Origin: Chryseobacterium populi | GTDB taxonomy: Bacteria > Bacteroidota > Bacteroidia > Flavobacteriales > Weeksellaceae | DNA length: 48,565 bases | Direction of reading: 5' to 3' | Assembly (NCBI RefSeq): GCF_000282115.1 | Contig: NZ_AKJY01000024.1 | Location: 1 to 48,565 of the forward strand | Shown: in pieces, positions 25,414-34,403 of the stretch | Position numbering within the stretch: position 1 is the first letter of the stretch | Layout of the letters: each line of letters opens with the position of its first letter | Program-made: the position numbers and the translations under genes | The notes under the pieces: generated by a model | Databases searched by the model: none | What the model was told of the DNA's origin: nothing | Seen by the model: the letters and a program-made list of their open reading frames with translations, nothing else

Positions 25414-27252
25414 ATGAATCAATATATTAAAATACTAAAGTTCGCAAGGCCACATCGAAAATATATATACGGAAGTTTATTTTTTAACATCATGTACTCG
25501 GTATTTCAGATTGCTTCTTTAGGAACAATCTTACCGGTTTTAGGAATGCTTTTCGGAACCATCAAACCTGAGAAATATGAGGCTGCTCCTGTTTATTCAG
25601 GAGAAATTGGCGACTTTTTCAGCTTTTTAAAAGAATATTCGAATTATTATGTTCAGACTATGGTGACAGAGCATGGCGCGCTTAATGTATTGGCGTGGCT
25701 GTGTGTGATTACTGCTTTCATGTTTTTCCTGAGAAATATTTTCCGCTATCTAGGGTCTTTTTTATTGATCAATTATCGGGTAGGCGTTACGAAAGATCTC
25801 CGTAGTGCGATGTACAACAAAATACTTTCCTTACCCGTTTCATTTTTTACAGAACGCAGAAAAGGAGATTTAATGTCACGTATGTCAAATGACGTAGGCG
25901 AGGTTGAAGGCAATATTTTAGGAAGTTTAATTGAATTGATCAACGCTCCTTTTATGCTGGTCAGCACGCTGATTACTTTATTTTTTTTGAGCCCGGAAAT
26001 GACCCTTTTCTCCCTGCTTGTACTGCCTATAATGGGAACTATGATTGCACTGATAGGGAAAAGCCTTAAAAAAGATTCTCATGAGGCTCAGAACGAGATG
26101 GGAACCATATTCTCTATTGTAGATGAAACTCTGAAATCATCAAAAGTGATTAAGATATTCAATGCTGAAAAAATAATGGGCAACAGGTTTATGCAGTCTA
26201 TGCAGCGATGGATCTCCAGCTCTATCAGCCTGGGAAGAAAAAAAGAACTGGCATCTCCTATGAGCGAATTTCTGGGATCTATTACTTTCCTGATCATCGC
26301 CTGGTACGGTGGAAAACAAATTATCGTAGAGCAATCTATTTCCCCGGCAGATTTCCTGGTTTTCCTTGGAATGTTCTTCCAGATTCTACCGCCTGCAAAA
26401 AGTTTGTCAACTTCCATTTCCAATGTTCAGAAAGGAGAAGCTTCCCTTGAAAGGGTTTTAGAAATTCTTGATGCGGATGTGAAAATTGACGAAGTCGCAG
26501 AGCCTGTAGCGATCTCTACCCTTAACAATCAGATTGAGTTTAATAATATCGGTTTTTATTATGATAAAGACCACACAATTCTTAAAAACTTCTCACTGAT
26601 CATTCCAAAGGGTAAAACGGTTGCTCTTGTAGGGCAGAGTGGCAGTGGAAAAACAACAATTGCCAACCTTTTGGCCCGTTTTTATGATGTTTCGGAAGGT
26701 GAAATCTTAATTGACGGAATTGATATTAAAAGCTTAAAATTAAAGGAATACAGACAGCTTTTAGGAATGGTAACCCAGGAATCGGTTTTATTTAATGATA
26801 CCGTTTATAATAACATTCTGATGGGTAAACCCGATGCAACCAGGGAAGAAGTGGTTGCAGCCGCAAAAATTGCCAATGCAGATTCATTTATTTCCCATCT
26901 TCCCGAAGGTTATGAATCCAATATCGGTGACGATGGAGGTAAGCTCTCCGGAGGCCAGAAACAAAGGGTCTCTATTGCCAGAGCTGTATTGAAGAATCCA
27001 CCGATTATGATTCTGGATGAAGCTACCTCTGCATTAGATACAGAATCCGAAAGATTTGTACAGGATGCCCTGGAAAAAATGATGGCGAACAGAACCTCTT
27101 TAGTGATCGCCCACAGGCTTTCAACCATTCAAAAAGCAGACTGGATTGTGGTCATGGAAAAAGGAGATATTGTAGAACAGGGAACCCACCACGACCTTAT
27201 CGCCAAAAAGGGGATGTATCACAAACTTGTTGAGCTCCAGAATTTTGATTGA
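25414..27252 (+). CDS. ABC exporter, fused membrane and ATPase domains (MsbA/multidrug type)
   Basis: 612 residues. Six membrane helices occupy about 1-330, with an unusually long first periplasmic loop around residues 50-90. The ATPase has Walker A GQSGSGKT at 407-414, Q-loop Q455, signature LSGGQ at 511-515, Walker B IMILDEA at 531-537, and an H-loop histidine in VIAHRLST. It should work as a homodimer, exporting a lipid or hydrophobic compound; MsbA-type lipid A export is possible but cannot be separated from multidrug export here. The DUF1801 gene follows after 25 bases. Confidence 0.9.
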   Translation: MNQYIKILKFARPHRKYIYGSLFFNIMYSVFQIASLGTILPVLGMLFGTIKPEKYEAAPVYSGEIGDFFSFLKEYSNYYVQTMVTEHGALNVLAWLCVITAFMFFLRNIFRYLGSFLLINYRVGVTKDLRSAMYNKILSLPVSFFTERRKGDLMSRMSNDVGEVEGNILGSLIELINAPFMLVSTLITLFFLSPEMTLFSLLVLPIMGTMIALIGKSLKKDSHEAQNEMGTIFSIVDETLKSSKVIKIFNAEKIMGNRFMQSMQRWISSSISLGRKKELASPMSEFLGSITFLIIAWYGGKQIIVEQSISPADFLVFLGMFFQILPPAKSLSTSISNVQKGEASLERVLEILDADVKIDEVAEPVAISTLNNQIEFNNIGFYYDKDHTILKNFSLIIPKGKTVALVGQSGSGKTTIANLLARFYDVSEGEILIDGIDIKSLKLKEYRQLLGMVTQESVLFNDTVYNNILMGKPDATREEVVAAAKIANADSFISHLPEGYESNIGDDGGKLSGGQKQRVSIARAVLKNPPIMILDEATSALDTESERFVQDALEKMMANRTSLVIAHRLSTIQKADWIVVMEKGDIVEQGTHHDLIAKKGMYHKLVELQNFD

Positions 27253-27277
27253 AATATTTTTAAATTAATTTTTTAAA

Positions 27278-27625
27278 ATGAATCCTATACAAGAGTATTT
27301 CTACAGAATTGAAGAGCCTGACAGAAGTACTCTTCTTTTTTTGCGTAAAAAGATCCTTGAATCTGATCCGGAAAGCATTACTGAGACTTTCAGTTTTGGA
27401 CTTCCTTTTTTCAAATACAAAAAGAAAATGCTCTGTTATTTATATTACAGCAAAAAGTATAAAAAACATTATGTAAGCTTTTATCATGGAGACAGGTTAG
27501 ATTATTCCGAACTTTTACAGGAAGGCAGAAAGAAGTTTAAAATCCTTTTGATTGATATGGAAGAAGATTTGCCGGTGGAATTTATTTTGAGACTGATTGA
27601 TGAAGTGAAAAAGTTTATAAAATAG
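27278..27625 (+). CDS. DUF1801 (YdhG-like) protein
   Basis: 115 residues. The sequence TETFSFGLPFFKYKKKMLCYLYYSKKYKKHYVSFYHG is the core of the DUF1801 family, small alpha/beta proteins of unknown function. No signal peptide. It follows the ABC exporter by 25 bases and may be co-transcribed. A GGCTAAAGCC-type repeat lies directly behind it. Confidence 0.8.
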   Translation: MNPIQEYFYRIEEPDRSTLLFLRKKILESDPESITETFSFGLPFFKYKKKMLCYLYYSKKYKKHYVSFYHGDRLDYSELLQEGRKKFKILLIDMEEDLPVEFILRLIDEVKKFIK

Positions 27626-27643
27626 GTTTAATTCGAAATTATT

Positions 27644-27728
27644 AAGTTTTGGCTGAAGCCAATTGATTTTATTTTAATTCTCAGACGGGCTAAAGCCGCT
27701 AAAGCCAGCCTCTATTGATAAGAATATA
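27644..27728. repeat. GGCTAAAGCC palindromic repeat, copy A
   Basis: It contains TTGGCTGAAGCCAA (27649-27662, 6-bp arms), a T-rich spacer, then ACGGGCTAAAGCC with a second partial GCTAAAGCC unit, and ends CTATTGATAAGAATAT. The order matches copy B at 40737-40810, but here the second palindrome is imperfect and partly duplicated. It resembles dispersed REP-like elements. The rest of 27626-27845 holds only the psd terminator. Confidence 0.75.
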
Positions 27729-27792
27729 CATTTTAAGCTTCATCTAATAATTTGTATCCATCCGTAAAATGAACTTTGGTATTATGCCAAAC

Positions 27793-27826
27793 AAAAAAGG
27801 CCACCTCACTCAAAGAAGCAGCCTTT
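27793..27826 (-). terminator. Terminator behind psd
   Basis: On the minus strand an imperfect hairpin with outer stem AAAGGC/GCCTTT (27821-27826 with 27796-27801) is followed by six T. It lies 20 bases past the psd stop. Confidence 0.65.
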
Positions 27827-27845
27827 CATTTATAGTTAATTTAAA

Positions 27846-28499
27846 TTAATCTTTCATTCTTGCAATCACATCCAGCCCACCTTTTGTAATGTCTCCGATC
27901 TTGCAGATGATCTCGGTATCCAAAGGCAGGAAGACGTCCATTCTTGATCCGAATTTAATAAAACCGAATTCATGCCCGGCCTTTGCCTGGTCACCCTTAT
28001 TACAATAGAAAACAATCCTTCTGGCAACATATCCTGCAATCTGTCTGAAAACTATTTTATGATTGGTCATACTCTGTACGGCAACCGTCGTTCTCTCGTT
28101 TTCTGTAGAAGATTTTTCATGCCATGCTACAAGGTATTTTCCGGAATGGTATTTTTTATAGATCACTTCTCCCGAAACCGGATATCTGCAGATATGCACA
28201 TTCAAAGGAGACATAAAGATAGAAACCTGAATTGCTTTTTCTTTCAGAAATTCAGTTTCTTCAACTTCTTTGATCATTACAACTTTCCCATCCACCGGTG
28301 CAATTACATTTTCTCTATGCTCAAGAATGTCACGGTTCGGAACCCTGAAAAACCAAAATACAAGGCTATAAACCAGCAATAGCGGCATGATGATCAAAAG
28401 TGACCAGATTTTAAGAAAATAAATAGCTACAACACCAATAATAATGAAAAGTATGGTGGCTACGGTAATTGTTCCTTTTGATTCTCGATGTAATTTCAT
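27846..28499 (-). CDS. psd: Phosphatidylserine decarboxylase family protein
   Basis: 217 residues, the short form of the family. Two hydrophobic helices at the N-terminus (about 10-50) precede the catalytic domain. The self-cleavage site is FIKFGSRMDVF, with S185 expected to become the pyruvoyl group. It makes phosphatidylethanolamine from phosphatidylserine at the inner membrane. It lies only four bases behind cdsA, which supplies the CDP-diacylglycerol precursor, so the two act in one pathway and one operon. Confidence 0.93.
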   Translation of the reverse strand: MKLHRESKGTITVATILFIIIGVVAIYFLKIWSLLIIMPLLLVYSLVFWFFRVPNRDILEHRENVIAPVDGKVVMIKEVEETEFLKEKAIQVSIFMSPLNVHICRYPVSGEVIYKKYHSGKYLVAWHEKSSTENERTTVAVQSMTNHKIVFRQIAGYVARRIVFYCNKGDQAKAGHEFGFIKFGSRMDVFLPLDTEIICKIGDITKGGLDVIARMKD

Positions 28500-28503
28500 G
28501 AGT

Positions 28504-29376
28504 TTAAATAAATTTTTCTAAAATAAAGTACAAATATACGACAGGTGCACAGATTAAAAAACTATCCAGCCTATCTAATACTCCACCATGCCCGGGAATG
28601 ATGTTTCCGCTGTCTTTTACACCGAATGTTCTTTTCAGTTGGCTTTCCACCAGATCACCTAATGGGGCAAAGCTGGCCACCAGAAAACCTACGACCATCC
28701 AGTTCCCACGAAGGTCCTGCTGATAATGCTCTATAAAGTATGATAAAATCAAAGTTAAAACCACTCCTCCTGCATAGCCTTCCCAGGTTTTCTTTGGCGA
28801 TATTTTCGGGGCCATTTTATGTTTTCCGAAGAACTTTCCTGCCAGATAAGCAAAGGTATCACTACTCCAGATCAGAACAAACAGAAATAAGACCTCTAAA
28901 GAAAAGGTATTTTCATAGCTTGAATATTTCGGGAGTCCTAATGCAAAACTAAACGGAAGGGCCACGTAAATCACGGTAAAGATCAGCTTCCCGCTGTCAT
29001 AATATAATTCCGTTGGATACTTGAACAAAGTAATGACGGCAATAGCGATTAATGAAAGAGCCAGGATTTCACTCAGTCTGAAATTAAAGTAAAAATCATG
29101 GTAAAAATACCTTTTGGAAAACATATAAAAAATAATCAGGATCACTGGGAATACCACCCATTTTTCGTATCCATTCCCAAATTTTACAATTTTAACACAT
29201 TCCCACGAGCCTACTAATGTCAATAGCGTAATTAATCCATAGTACAGATATTGCTGCTTGATAAGATCCGGAGAAATACTGTTGATCAGTTGAGCCCCGA
29301 GTGGAGTTGTACAAAGGATAATAACGGCTACGTAAACAATGCCGGAAATGGTTCTTTGAATAAGATTTTTGTCCAA
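28504..29376 (-). CDS. cdsA: Phosphatidate cytidylyltransferase
   Basis: 290 residues, with about eight membrane helices. The family signature is at the C-terminal side: SDTFAYLAGKFFGKHKM, ISPKKTWEGYAGG, GDLVESQLKR and the final KDSGNIIPGHGGVLDRLDS. It makes CDP-diacylglycerol from phosphatidate and CTP in the inner membrane. It lies between the LUD gene (24 bases upstream) and psd (4 bases downstream). Confidence 0.95.
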   Translation of the reverse strand: MDKNLIQRTISGIVYVAVIILCTTPLGAQLINSISPDLIKQQYLYYGLITLLTLVGSWECVKIVKFGNGYEKWVVFPVILIIFYMFSKRYFYHDFYFNFRLSEILALSLIAIAVITLFKYPTELYYDSGKLIFTVIYVALPFSFALGLPKYSSYENTFSLEVLFLFVLIWSSDTFAYLAGKFFGKHKMAPKISPKKTWEGYAGGVVLTLILSYFIEHYQQDLRGNWMVVGFLVASFAPLGDLVESQLKRTFGVKDSGNIIPGHGGVLDRLDSFLICAPVVYLYFILEKFI

Positions 29377-29400
29377 AATGTATAATTTATAAGTTGATGC

Positions 29401-29982
29401 TTAATCTTCAAGCAACAATAAAAACAGTTTCGTATTCGAAATGGAAGAGGTATCTAATTTCGAATGATTTCCACTAATGGAAGTAAGGTTCTTGATATTA
29501 CCATTTCTTTTGATCTTACCCATTGCATCATTAAGATTGTTGACGATCTGAGATACATTGGCCATAATAATAATTTTATCCGGCAATCTCGAAGAGTGAT
29601 AATGAAGGATATTATTATGAGAAAGCATAATTCTTCCGTCATAGGCAATCAGGTATTCACAGGTAATAAAAGCAGCATCATTGGCATGCTCCAGTTCCGA
29701 ACTGTAAGGAGTTTTCACAACATTCATAAAATTCTGAAGTTCTTTATCCCAACAGAAAACACTGTGTATCCCTTCTATTTTGATGATCTGATGTAAAGTT
29801 TGTAGAGCTTCCGCTTCATCTGCACAATAATTAAAAAATCCCCCCGAATGCGTAAATAATTGCGCAAACTTATAATCAAGATCCGCATTTTTCAGCGAAT
29901 CCCCTAATTTTTCCAAACTCTGTTTTTCCTCTTCTTCAGGCTGGTTGGTAAGTTTGCTTACAATCTTCTTAAATAAACTCAA
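29401..29982 (-). CDS. LUD-domain protein (LutC/YkgG-like)
   Basis: 193 residues. The segments LSHNNILHYHSSRLPDKIIIMAN and the final LDTSSISNTKLFLLLLED are in the pattern of LUD domains, known from lactate-utilisation proteins LutB/LutC. There are no cysteine clusters for iron-sulfur binding and no lutAB genes nearby. It is the first gene of a probable operon with cdsA and psd, so a link to lipid synthesis or membrane homeostasis is possible; that is inference. Confidence 0.7.
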   Translation of the reverse strand: MSLFKKIVSKLTNQPEEEEKQSLEKLGDSLKNADLDYKFAQLFTHSGGFFNYCADEAEALQTLHQIIKIEGIHSVFCWDKELQNFMNVVKTPYSSELEHANDAAFITCEYLIAYDGRIMLSHNNILHYHSSRLPDKIIIMANVSQIVNNLNDAMGKIKRNGNIKNLTSISGNHSKLDTSSISNTKLFLLLLED

Positions 29983-30009
29983 CTTAATCTATTTTTAGTC
30001 AACTCTATA

Positions 30010-30017
30010 CAAAAATA
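30010..30017 (-). promoter_or_regulatory. -7 promoter box TATTTTTG for the LUD-cdsA-psd operon
   Basis: Exact TAnnTTTG on the minus strand, 27 bases before the LUD start codon and beyond the ftsH terminator. Confidence 0.5.
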
Positions 30018-30061
30018 GAAAATTAATTACAATACATTCTAAAAATATCCCTTTAAATATG

Positions 30062-30097
30062 AAAAAACCTGACAATTTTTAAGTTGTCAGGTTTTTT
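30062..30097 (-). terminator. Terminator behind ftsH
   Basis: Arms of 14 bases (30062-30075 and 30084-30097) pair perfectly around CCTGACAA/TTGTCAGG with an eight-base loop; a T-run follows on either strand. It separates ftsH from the LUD gene. Confidence 0.85.
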
Positions 30098-30117
30098 TCG
30101 TCTGGTTTCAGAATATT

Positions 30118-32103
30118 TTAAAGCTGTGCCGGGCTTTCAGGAGCCTGAATTTCGCTTTCTTCTTCTTTTTCTTTCAGAGGAATCGTGTTGGTAACCGGTT
30201 TCTCTGTCAATTCAGGATCCCATGCTCTTTTACCAAATATTTCTTCCAAATCCTCCCGGAAAATAACTTCTTTTTCTAAAAGCTTGTTAGCCAATGCATC
30301 CAGTTTATCTTTATTTTCTGTAAGAATTCTTACAGCCCTGTCATATTGATTTTCAATAATCGATTTGATTTCAACATCAATTTTTGTAGCTGTTTCTTCT
30401 GAATAAGGTTTCCCGAAATTGTATTCAGACTGTCCTGAACTGTCATAGTAAGAGATATTTCCAATATTCGGACTTAATCCGTAAATAGTAACCATAGCCT
30501 GAGCTCTCTTCGTCACATTTTCCAGATCGGAAAGTGCGCCTGTAGAAATATTATTGAATATTACCTGCTCTGCTGCTCTGCCTCCTAATGTAGCACACAT
30601 TTCATCCAGCATCTGTTCTGTCGTCGTAAGCTGTCTTTCTTCCGGAAGATACCAAGCCGCACCTAAAGAACGCCCTCTTGGAACAATTGTAACTTTTAAA
30701 AGTGGGGAAGCATGCTCTACCAGCCAGGAGATTGTTGCATGACCTGCTTCATGGTAAGCAACTCTTCTCTTTTCAGAAGGTTTGATCGCTTTATTTTTCT
30801 TCTCAAGACCGCCGATGATCCTGTCCACAGCATCAAGAAAATCCTGTTTTGTTACTGAGTTATGATTATTTCTGGCTGCAATCAGTGCTGCCTCGTTACA
30901 AACATTGGCAATATCAGCTCCACTGAACCCCGGAGTTTGCTTGGCAAGGAATTCACGGTCTACATTATCATCAAGTTTGATTTTCTTTAAATGAACATCA
31001 AATATCTGTCTTCTTTCGTGTAATTCCGGAAGGTCTACATAAATTGAACGGTCAAAACGACCTGCTCTCATCAAAGCTTTATCAAGGATATCCGCTCTGT
31101 TGGTTGCTGCCATCACAATAACGTTGGTATCTGTTCCGAAACCATCCATTTCCGTAAGAAGCTGGTTCAATGTATTTTCTCTTTCATCATTTCCGCCGGA
31201 GAAATTATTTTTCCCTCTTGCACGCCCGATTGCATCGATCTCATCAATGAAGATAATCGCCGGAGATTTTGCTTTTGCCTGGGCAAAAAGGTCTCTTACT
31301 CTCGATGCTCCTACTCCAACAAACATTTCAACGAAGTCTGAACCTGAAAGTGAGAAGAAGGGAACTTTTGCCTCTCCTGCAACGGCTTTTGCCAATAATG
31401 TTTTACCGGTTCCGGGAGGACCTACCAACAGGACTCCTTTTGGAATTTTACCTCCTAATTTGGTATACTTTTCAGAATTCTTCAAGAAATCTACGACTTC
31501 CTGAACTTCTTCTTTTGCTCCTTCCAATCCTGCAACATCTTTAAATGTTACCTGAATTCTTTCTTTTTCATCAAAAAGTTTTGCTTTGGATTTCCCGATA
31601 GAGAAAATCTGCCCTCCAGGGCCTCCGCCGCCACCCATTTTTCTGAAAAGAAGGAAATAGAATAACCCCAAAATAGCGATCCAGATCAATGCTGAAACCA
31701 GGATATCTGTGAAAGGATTTTTCCCTGCCCCGTAATCTTTCGTGGTTTTGATGTTTGCATTCGCTGCTTTAATCTGATCAAATTTTTGAAGGAAAAGCTG
31801 AAGATCCCCATATTTCACAGTATAATCTGCTTTGGGAGTCATTGAGAATGCAGAAAGCGGGTCATTTTCTTTGGCCGTTTTACTGACCATTGCTGTTTTC
31901 GCAGCCTGCGTTAAAAAAATATCAGCCTTTTCGGTGTCTTTATAAATTATAATGTTCTGAACTTTCCCCGACTGCAATTCTCTGAAGAAACCATCTTCAT
32001 CAATAGTTTTTGCACTGTTATCTCCAAAAAAATTCGGGATAAAGAATAGCAAAAGAGCTATGATTGCAATTGGAAAGAACCAGTTGAATCCTTTATTATT
32101 CAT
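30118..32103 (-). CDS. ftsH: ATP-dependent zinc metalloprotease FtsH
   Basis: 661 residues. Two membrane helices (about 8-26 and 133-153) frame a periplasmic domain. The AAA module has Walker A GPPGTGKT at 228-235, Walker B IIFIDEIDAIG from 283 and the second region of homology RAGRFDRSI near 347. The zinc site is HEAGH at 451-455. A glycine-rich stretch (MGGGGGPGG) follows the second helix. It degrades membrane and regulatory proteins as a hexamer. rsfS lies 16 bases upstream in the same operon. Confidence 0.97.
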   Translation of the reverse strand: MNNKGFNWFFPIAIIALLLFFIPNFFGDNSAKTIDEDGFFRELQSGKVQNIIIYKDTEKADIFLTQAAKTAMVSKTAKENDPLSAFSMTPKADYTVKYGDLQLFLQKFDQIKAANANIKTTKDYGAGKNPFTDILVSALIWIAILGLFYFLLFRKMGGGGGPGGQIFSIGKSKAKLFDEKERIQVTFKDVAGLEGAKEEVQEVVDFLKNSEKYTKLGGKIPKGVLLVGPPGTGKTLLAKAVAGEAKVPFFSLSGSDFVEMFVGVGASRVRDLFAQAKAKSPAIIFIDEIDAIGRARGKNNFSGGNDERENTLNQLLTEMDGFGTDTNVIVMAATNRADILDKALMRAGRFDRSIYVDLPELHERRQIFDVHLKKIKLDDNVDREFLAKQTPGFSGADIANVCNEAALIAARNNHNSVTKQDFLDAVDRIIGGLEKKNKAIKPSEKRRVAYHEAGHATISWLVEHASPLLKVTIVPRGRSLGAAWYLPEERQLTTTEQMLDEMCATLGGRAAEQVIFNNISTGALSDLENVTKRAQAMVTIYGLSPNIGNISYYDSSGQSEYNFGKPYSEETATKIDVEIKSIIENQYDRAVRILTENKDKLDALANKLLEKEVIFREDLEEIFGKRAWDPELTEKPVTNTIPLKEKEEESEIQAPESPAQL

Positions 32104-32119
32104 TTATACTTTTTAAAAT

Positions 32120-32488
32120 TTAAAATTCATTTTCGATTTTGGTGATCACTGCATCACCCCAAAGTTCTTCTATGTCATAGTACTCACGTACCTGTTTTTG
32201 AAAGATGTGTACCACCACTGAAACATAATCTACCAGAACCCACATTGCATTTTCGGTACCTTCTACATGCCAAGGTCTCTCTTTAAGTTCGTTTCTTACT
32301 TTCTTCTCTACACTTCCAGCTAATGCTGCTACCTGCGTATTAGAGTTTCCACTACATATCACAAACGTTTCCGCCACTGAATTTTCAATATTGGAAAGAT
32401 CGAAGATCATTACATCTTCACCTTTTACATCCTGGATAGCTTCAACGATTTTATCTAATAATTCTTGTTTTTCTACTGTTTTATTCAT
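32120..32488 (-). CDS. rsfS: Ribosome silencing factor RsfS
   Basis: 122 residues, standard for the RsfS/DUF143 family. EDVMIFDLSNIENSVAETFVICSGNS, RPWHVEG and VLVDYVSVVVHIFQKQVREYYDIEELW are the family hallmarks. It binds uL14 of the 50S subunit and blocks subunit joining when nutrients are limiting. It is the first gene of the rsfS-ftsH operon and is divergent from birA. Confidence 0.95.
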   Translation of the reverse strand: MNKTVEKQELLDKIVEAIQDVKGEDVMIFDLSNIENSVAETFVICSGNSNTQVAALAGSVEKKVRNELKERPWHVEGTENAMWVLVDYVSVVVHIFQKQVREYYDIEELWGDAVITKIENEF

Positions 32489-32508
32489 TAAAAAAATACT
32501 ATAATCTG

Positions 32509-32516
32509 CAAATTTA
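32509..32516 (-). promoter_or_regulatory. -7 promoter box TAAATTTG for rsfS-ftsH
   Basis: Exact TAnnTTTG on the minus strand, 20 bases before the rsfS ATG. On the plus strand only weaker matches such as TACTTTAG (32529-32536) are seen for birA. Confidence 0.5.
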
Positions 32517-32575
32517 TTGTTTTTTCTTTACTTTAGCCTTACTTTTAGCCCTCTAAAGTCTTAAAGTTTTCTTAA

Positions 32576-33289
32576 ATGACTCAACTATTTTACCTAAAGG
32601 AATGCCCCTCTACTAATGACGAAATATCTCAGTTTTTACTTTACGGAAATTCAGATTTTACGGGTTTACACACTTTCAATCAAACCAAAGGCCGTGGTCA
32701 GTATGGAAATACATGGGCATCAACTGCTGAAAAAAATTTAGCCTATACATTGGCTGTCAAGACTGAGAATTTTATTCTTTCCGATTTTACGTTCAATTAT
32801 TATACCGCAATTGTCATAAGGGATTTTCTTGCCAATTTGACTGAAAATATAGTGAAAATAAAATGGCCGAACGATATTATTCTGAAAAACAAAAAAATCG
32901 TTGGAATTCTCATTGAAAAGAAAAAAATTAACCAGCATACTTATTTCATTATCGGAGCCGGTTTCAACATCCTGCAGGAGAAATTTGATGCGATCAGCAA
33001 TGCAGGATCACTTTTAACTCAAACAGGAAAGAGATTTAACCTGAATGACTTTACATCTCGGCTTCATGATTATATGGTTGAAAGGCTCAATAATATCCCC
33101 TCCGAGCAGGAAATTATAGATCAGTTTAACCAGAATTTATTCCGTAAGGATGAAATCTCCGTTTTTGAAATTGACAAAAAGAGACAAAATGGCATCATAC
33201 GATATGCTGATGAAAAGGGAGAACTCTGGATTGAACTGGAAGAAGGAATGAAATCTTTTTACCATAAAGAAGTAAAGCTTCTTTACTGA
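32576..33289 (+). CDS. birA: Biotin-[acetyl-CoA carboxylase] ligase
   Basis: 237 residues, the catalytic form without the N-terminal DNA-binding domain. TKGRGQYGNTWAS contains the biotin/ATP-binding GRGQ loop, KWPNDI the conserved lysine motif, and KIVGILIEKK and IIGAGFNI the later strands. It attaches biotin to the carboxyl carrier protein. Lacking the helix-turn-helix, it should not act as the biotin repressor. Its last seven bases overlap the end of the convergent lptG-like gene. Confidence 0.93.
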   Translation: MTQLFYLKECPSTNDEISQFLLYGNSDFTGLHTFNQTKGRGQYGNTWASTAEKNLAYTLAVKTENFILSDFTFNYYTAIVIRDFLANLTENIVKIKWPNDIILKNKKIVGILIEKKKINQHTYFIIGAGFNILQEKFDAISNAGSLLTQTGKRFNLNDFTSRLHDYMVERLNNIPSEQEIIDQFNQNLFRKDEISVFEIDKKRQNGIIRYADEKGELWIELEEGMKSFYHKEVKLLY

Positions 33290-34395
33290 TTTGCTCTTTT
33301 TAAGTATAAATACAGCGCTACCGGGAAAAAGATAATGTTCGGAAACCACATGGCCAGTGCGGGAGACATGCTCTTGTTCTCTGAAACCACTTTTAAGGCT
33401 TCAAAAGAAAATACAAATACAAACGCCAGAGAGATCCCTATTGCTAAATTGATTCCCAACCCGCCCCGTCTTTTCTGTGATGAAAGTGAAAGGGCTAAAA
33501 ATGTAAGAATAATGATAGATACAGGCATTGAAGTTCTCTGATGCAGCTCGTTAAGGTGAGTATTGAGATTGCTGTTTCCTTTTTCTTTTTCTCTTTTAAT
33601 AAATTTAATGAGTTCCGGGGTTGTTTTATTCTGTCCTAAAAGCTCATTCGGGAAAAGCTCTTCCGGTGAATGCCCATAACTTTTTCTCAGCTCAGGGCCA
33701 TTGCCCAGCTTTTCGGAATCATCTTTATTGATGTTTTTCTCAACGTAATTATTTAAGACAAATTGCTTTTTGGTCTGATCCCAATATACATCGGACGATT
33801 TAAGCTCATAAAGCATTCTCCTGTTTTTATCATATTTCTGAAAAATAAACCCTGAACCTCTGTGTTCTCTTTTGTTCCAGGAATTAATGAAAATATATTC
33901 CATCCGGCTTAGCTGCGCCGAAACAGGGGCTGTCCCCAATACTTTTTCTTTATTGGTCGCATTATAGGTGTAAGCTTCCAGTTGATTTTTTTGAATATTG
34001 GCCCATGGCAACACGAAGTGATTAACCCCCAAAGATAGTATTGCAATAAATAAAGAGGTAAGCAGATAAGGTTTTGCAAAACGGTGAAAACTGGCTCCAC
34101 TACTGATAATCGCAACAATCTCAGTGTTATTTGCCATTCTGGAGGTGAAATAAATCACCGAAATAAAAACCAGAATAGATAGAAATGTCATTACCAGATT
34201 CACAATCCAGAAAGGATAAAAATGAACCAGGAAGTATGACAGGTTAAGCTTTGCATCAATGGCCGTGGCATTTTCAATTCTTGGTATTTTCTGCTGGACA
34301 TCAATGACCAGAACAACTATAGACAGTAATATAAGCATGAAACTGAAAGTTCCAAGATATTTTTTAATGATATATTTATCTACAATTGTAACCAT
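33283..34395 (-). CDS. LptF/LptG-family permease (YjgP/YjgQ)
   Basis: 370 residues. Three N-terminal membrane helices (about 12-35, 55-80 and 98-120) and three C-terminal ones flank a periplasmic beta-jellyroll domain, the layout of LptF/LptG, which moves lipopolysaccharide from the inner membrane. The start MVTIVDKYIIKKYLGTFSFMLILLS fits LptG-like proteins of Bacteroidota. It is eight bases behind tgt, and its 3' end overlaps that of birA. Confidence 0.88.
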   Translation of the reverse strand: MVTIVDKYIIKKYLGTFSFMLILLSIVVLVIDVQQKIPRIENATAIDAKLNLSYFLVHFYPFWIVNLVMTFLSILVFISVIYFTSRMANNTEIVAIISSGASFHRFAKPYLLTSLFIAILSLGVNHFVLPWANIQKNQLEAYTYNATNKEKVLGTAPVSAQLSRMEYIFINSWNKREHRGSGFIFQKYDKNRRMLYELKSSDVYWDQTKKQFVLNNYVEKNINKDDSEKLGNGPELRKSYGHSPEELFPNELLGQNKTTPELIKFIKREKEKGNSNLNTHLNELHQRTSMPVSIIILTFLALSLSSQKRRGGLGINLAIGISLAFVFVFSFEALKVVSENKSMSPALAMWFPNIIFFPVALYLYLKRANQ

Positions 34396-34403
34396 GATTC
34401 TCT

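Noticed and set aside
31100..31544. Open frames of up to 134 residues opposite ftsH
   Set aside because: Antisense shadows of a highly conserved gene; no start context or promoter box and no recognisable domain.
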